Of a DNA stretch of 64,000 nt, positions 62,955 to 64,000 are shown in pieces; position 1 is the first letter of the stretch; each line of letters opens with the position of its first letter. Below the pieces are notes generated by a model. The model had not been told where the DNA came from. It was given only the letters and a program-made list of their open reading frames with translations, and made no database searches. The stretch is taken from contig NC_089491.1 in the NCBI RefSeq assembly GCF_036850765.1, positions 185,359,520 to 185,423,519 of the forward strand. Direction: 5' to 3'. This DNA comes from Saccopteryx bilineata. Taxonomy: Eukaryota > Chordata > Mammalia > Chiroptera > Emballonuridae. The translations under genes and the position numbers were made by a program.

Positions 62955-64000
62955 AGAAGCTTCTAGTCAAGATTGCAGCCTAGATAAATCCTCCTACAAC
63001 CACATAAAAAATACAACTAAGTTATAGGACAAGCATTATTCAGAAATGCTTGAAATCTAGCTGAACAGAAGTCCTACAACTAGGGGATTAAAGAAGAAGC
63101 CACATTGAGACTGGGAGGGGAGATGGAGGTGCGGGACAGACTGGTCCCACACTCACAATGTGGTGAGTAAAAATTGGAAGGGGATATCTCCACTGCAGAG
63201 GTACCCCAGCCTAGGTTTCCTGTGCCAGAAAGAGAAGTCCTCATAACTTCTGGCTGTAAAATCCAGTGGGTAGTGTGGTTGAGAGAGATGAAGAACTGCT
63301 GGAGTCCCAGGCAATACCTCTTAAAGGGCCTACACATGAACTTACTCAGATTCACTCCCTCTGAGCTCCAGCAATCAAGTAGCAGCTTGAAAAGCACCAG
63401 GGACATACAGGGAGGAACTGAAGTGTCTGGCATCAGAGCGAGAGCTGGAGGGACATTCTTTCCTTTTCTGAGACATTCCTTTTTCTGCAGAGCCAGCTGG
63501 CAGGCATCATATCTGAATCTCTATTAACCTGGTTATCATTGTTTGCCCCACTCTGGTGATTCCTTGAGACCCCCACTCCACCAAATTTTGGGCCCACCGA
63601 AACTATTTCCAGTAGCTTTTCCATATGAATGGCCTGTTTTGGCTCATGCTTCAGACTTTTCTAAAATCTCTCAAACAAGCAGCATCTGGTCTCAGTGTGC
63701 CGGTACACTCGTTAAATTGCCCCAGGCACGGTACTAGCAGCAGCCAGCCTTGATTTGCAGCTTGGACTCTCTTGGGAACCTTCAAGCCCAACACAGTTAG
63801 CAGCCATTGGCAGATCACTCTGTAGCTCATGCTCGTTGGCCCCCAGCAGAGTACAGGTGGAAACTGGCCTTGGCCTGCACCTCCTAAGAGGTTACAGAGT
63901 CAATGCACCTGTTGAACAGCTTCAGACTATGCTGAGTACCACTTCACCACCTCCAAAAGCAACAAACTCGAGGACTGACTCAGGGTTTGGGTCCTAGAGC
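62955..64000 (+). mobile_element. L1 5' UTR region, running off the window
   Basis: Opens with 'caagattgcagcctagataa' and continues 'atacaactaagttataggac', 'gaaatctagctgaacagaag' and 'agaagccacattgagactgg', a familiar older mammalian L1 5' UTR. It is unlike the 5' UTR at 3771, so another L1 family. Open frames here are non-coding UTR. The element continues past 64000. Confidence 0.75.

Noticed and set aside
63174..63527. 117-codon open frame overlapped by another on the opposite strand
   Set aside because: The DNA matches an L1 5' UTR, which is non-coding here; overlapping frames of equal length suggest chance.

Overview
The window is vertebrate nuclear DNA, most likely from a bat. It has a long intron-rich gene with GT-AG splice sites, L1 LINEs, old mammalian L2/MIR/MER5-like repeats, several tRNA-derived SINEs of the kind seen in bats, and hAT- and Tc1/mariner-type DNA transposon remnants. 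I did not resolve the bat family. Nothing prokaryotic is present (no operons, CRISPR or phage).

The only host protein-coding gene I can support is RXFP2, the relaxin/INSL3 receptor, on the minus strand from 51041 down to the stop codon at 17278-17280. Seventeen coding exons can be read: the LDL-receptor class A module, a linker, the LRR N-terminal cap, ten 72-bp leucine-rich-repeat exons, and four exons for the seven-transmembrane domain and C-tail. Every junction has a canonical acceptor and GT donor, phases match throughout, and no exon has a frameshift or internal stop. Exon 1 (signal peptide) was not recognised in the 13 kb upstream, so it lies outside the window or is too short and divergent to call by eye.

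Layout: 1-3770 is intergenic DNA with three minus-strand SINEs, one of them inside a small TIR transposon. 3771-11663 is an almost complete L1 with matching target-site duplications, inactivated by an ORF1 frameshift, an ORF2 stop codon and a SINE inserted near the ORF2 start. 11678-13680 shows little. 13683-16508 holds three related LTRs, two flanking a degenerate retroviral interior that itself contains a hAT-type insertion. 16850-51041 is RXFP2 with its introns (MIR, L2, MER5A-like, hAT, SINE and a Tc1/mariner-type fragment). 51042-64000 is upstream sequence, probably intron 1 or 5' flank, with a composite L1-plus-SINE insertion, an old L1 ORF2 remnant (about 60480-61970) and the start of an L1 5' region running off the right edge.

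I found no undescribed gene system. The observations most worth a second look are the single 19-bp duplication bracketing an L1 3' end, intervening DNA and a SINE (a candidate 3' transduction), the transposase fragment in RXFP2 intron 2, and the apparent intactness of RXFP2.
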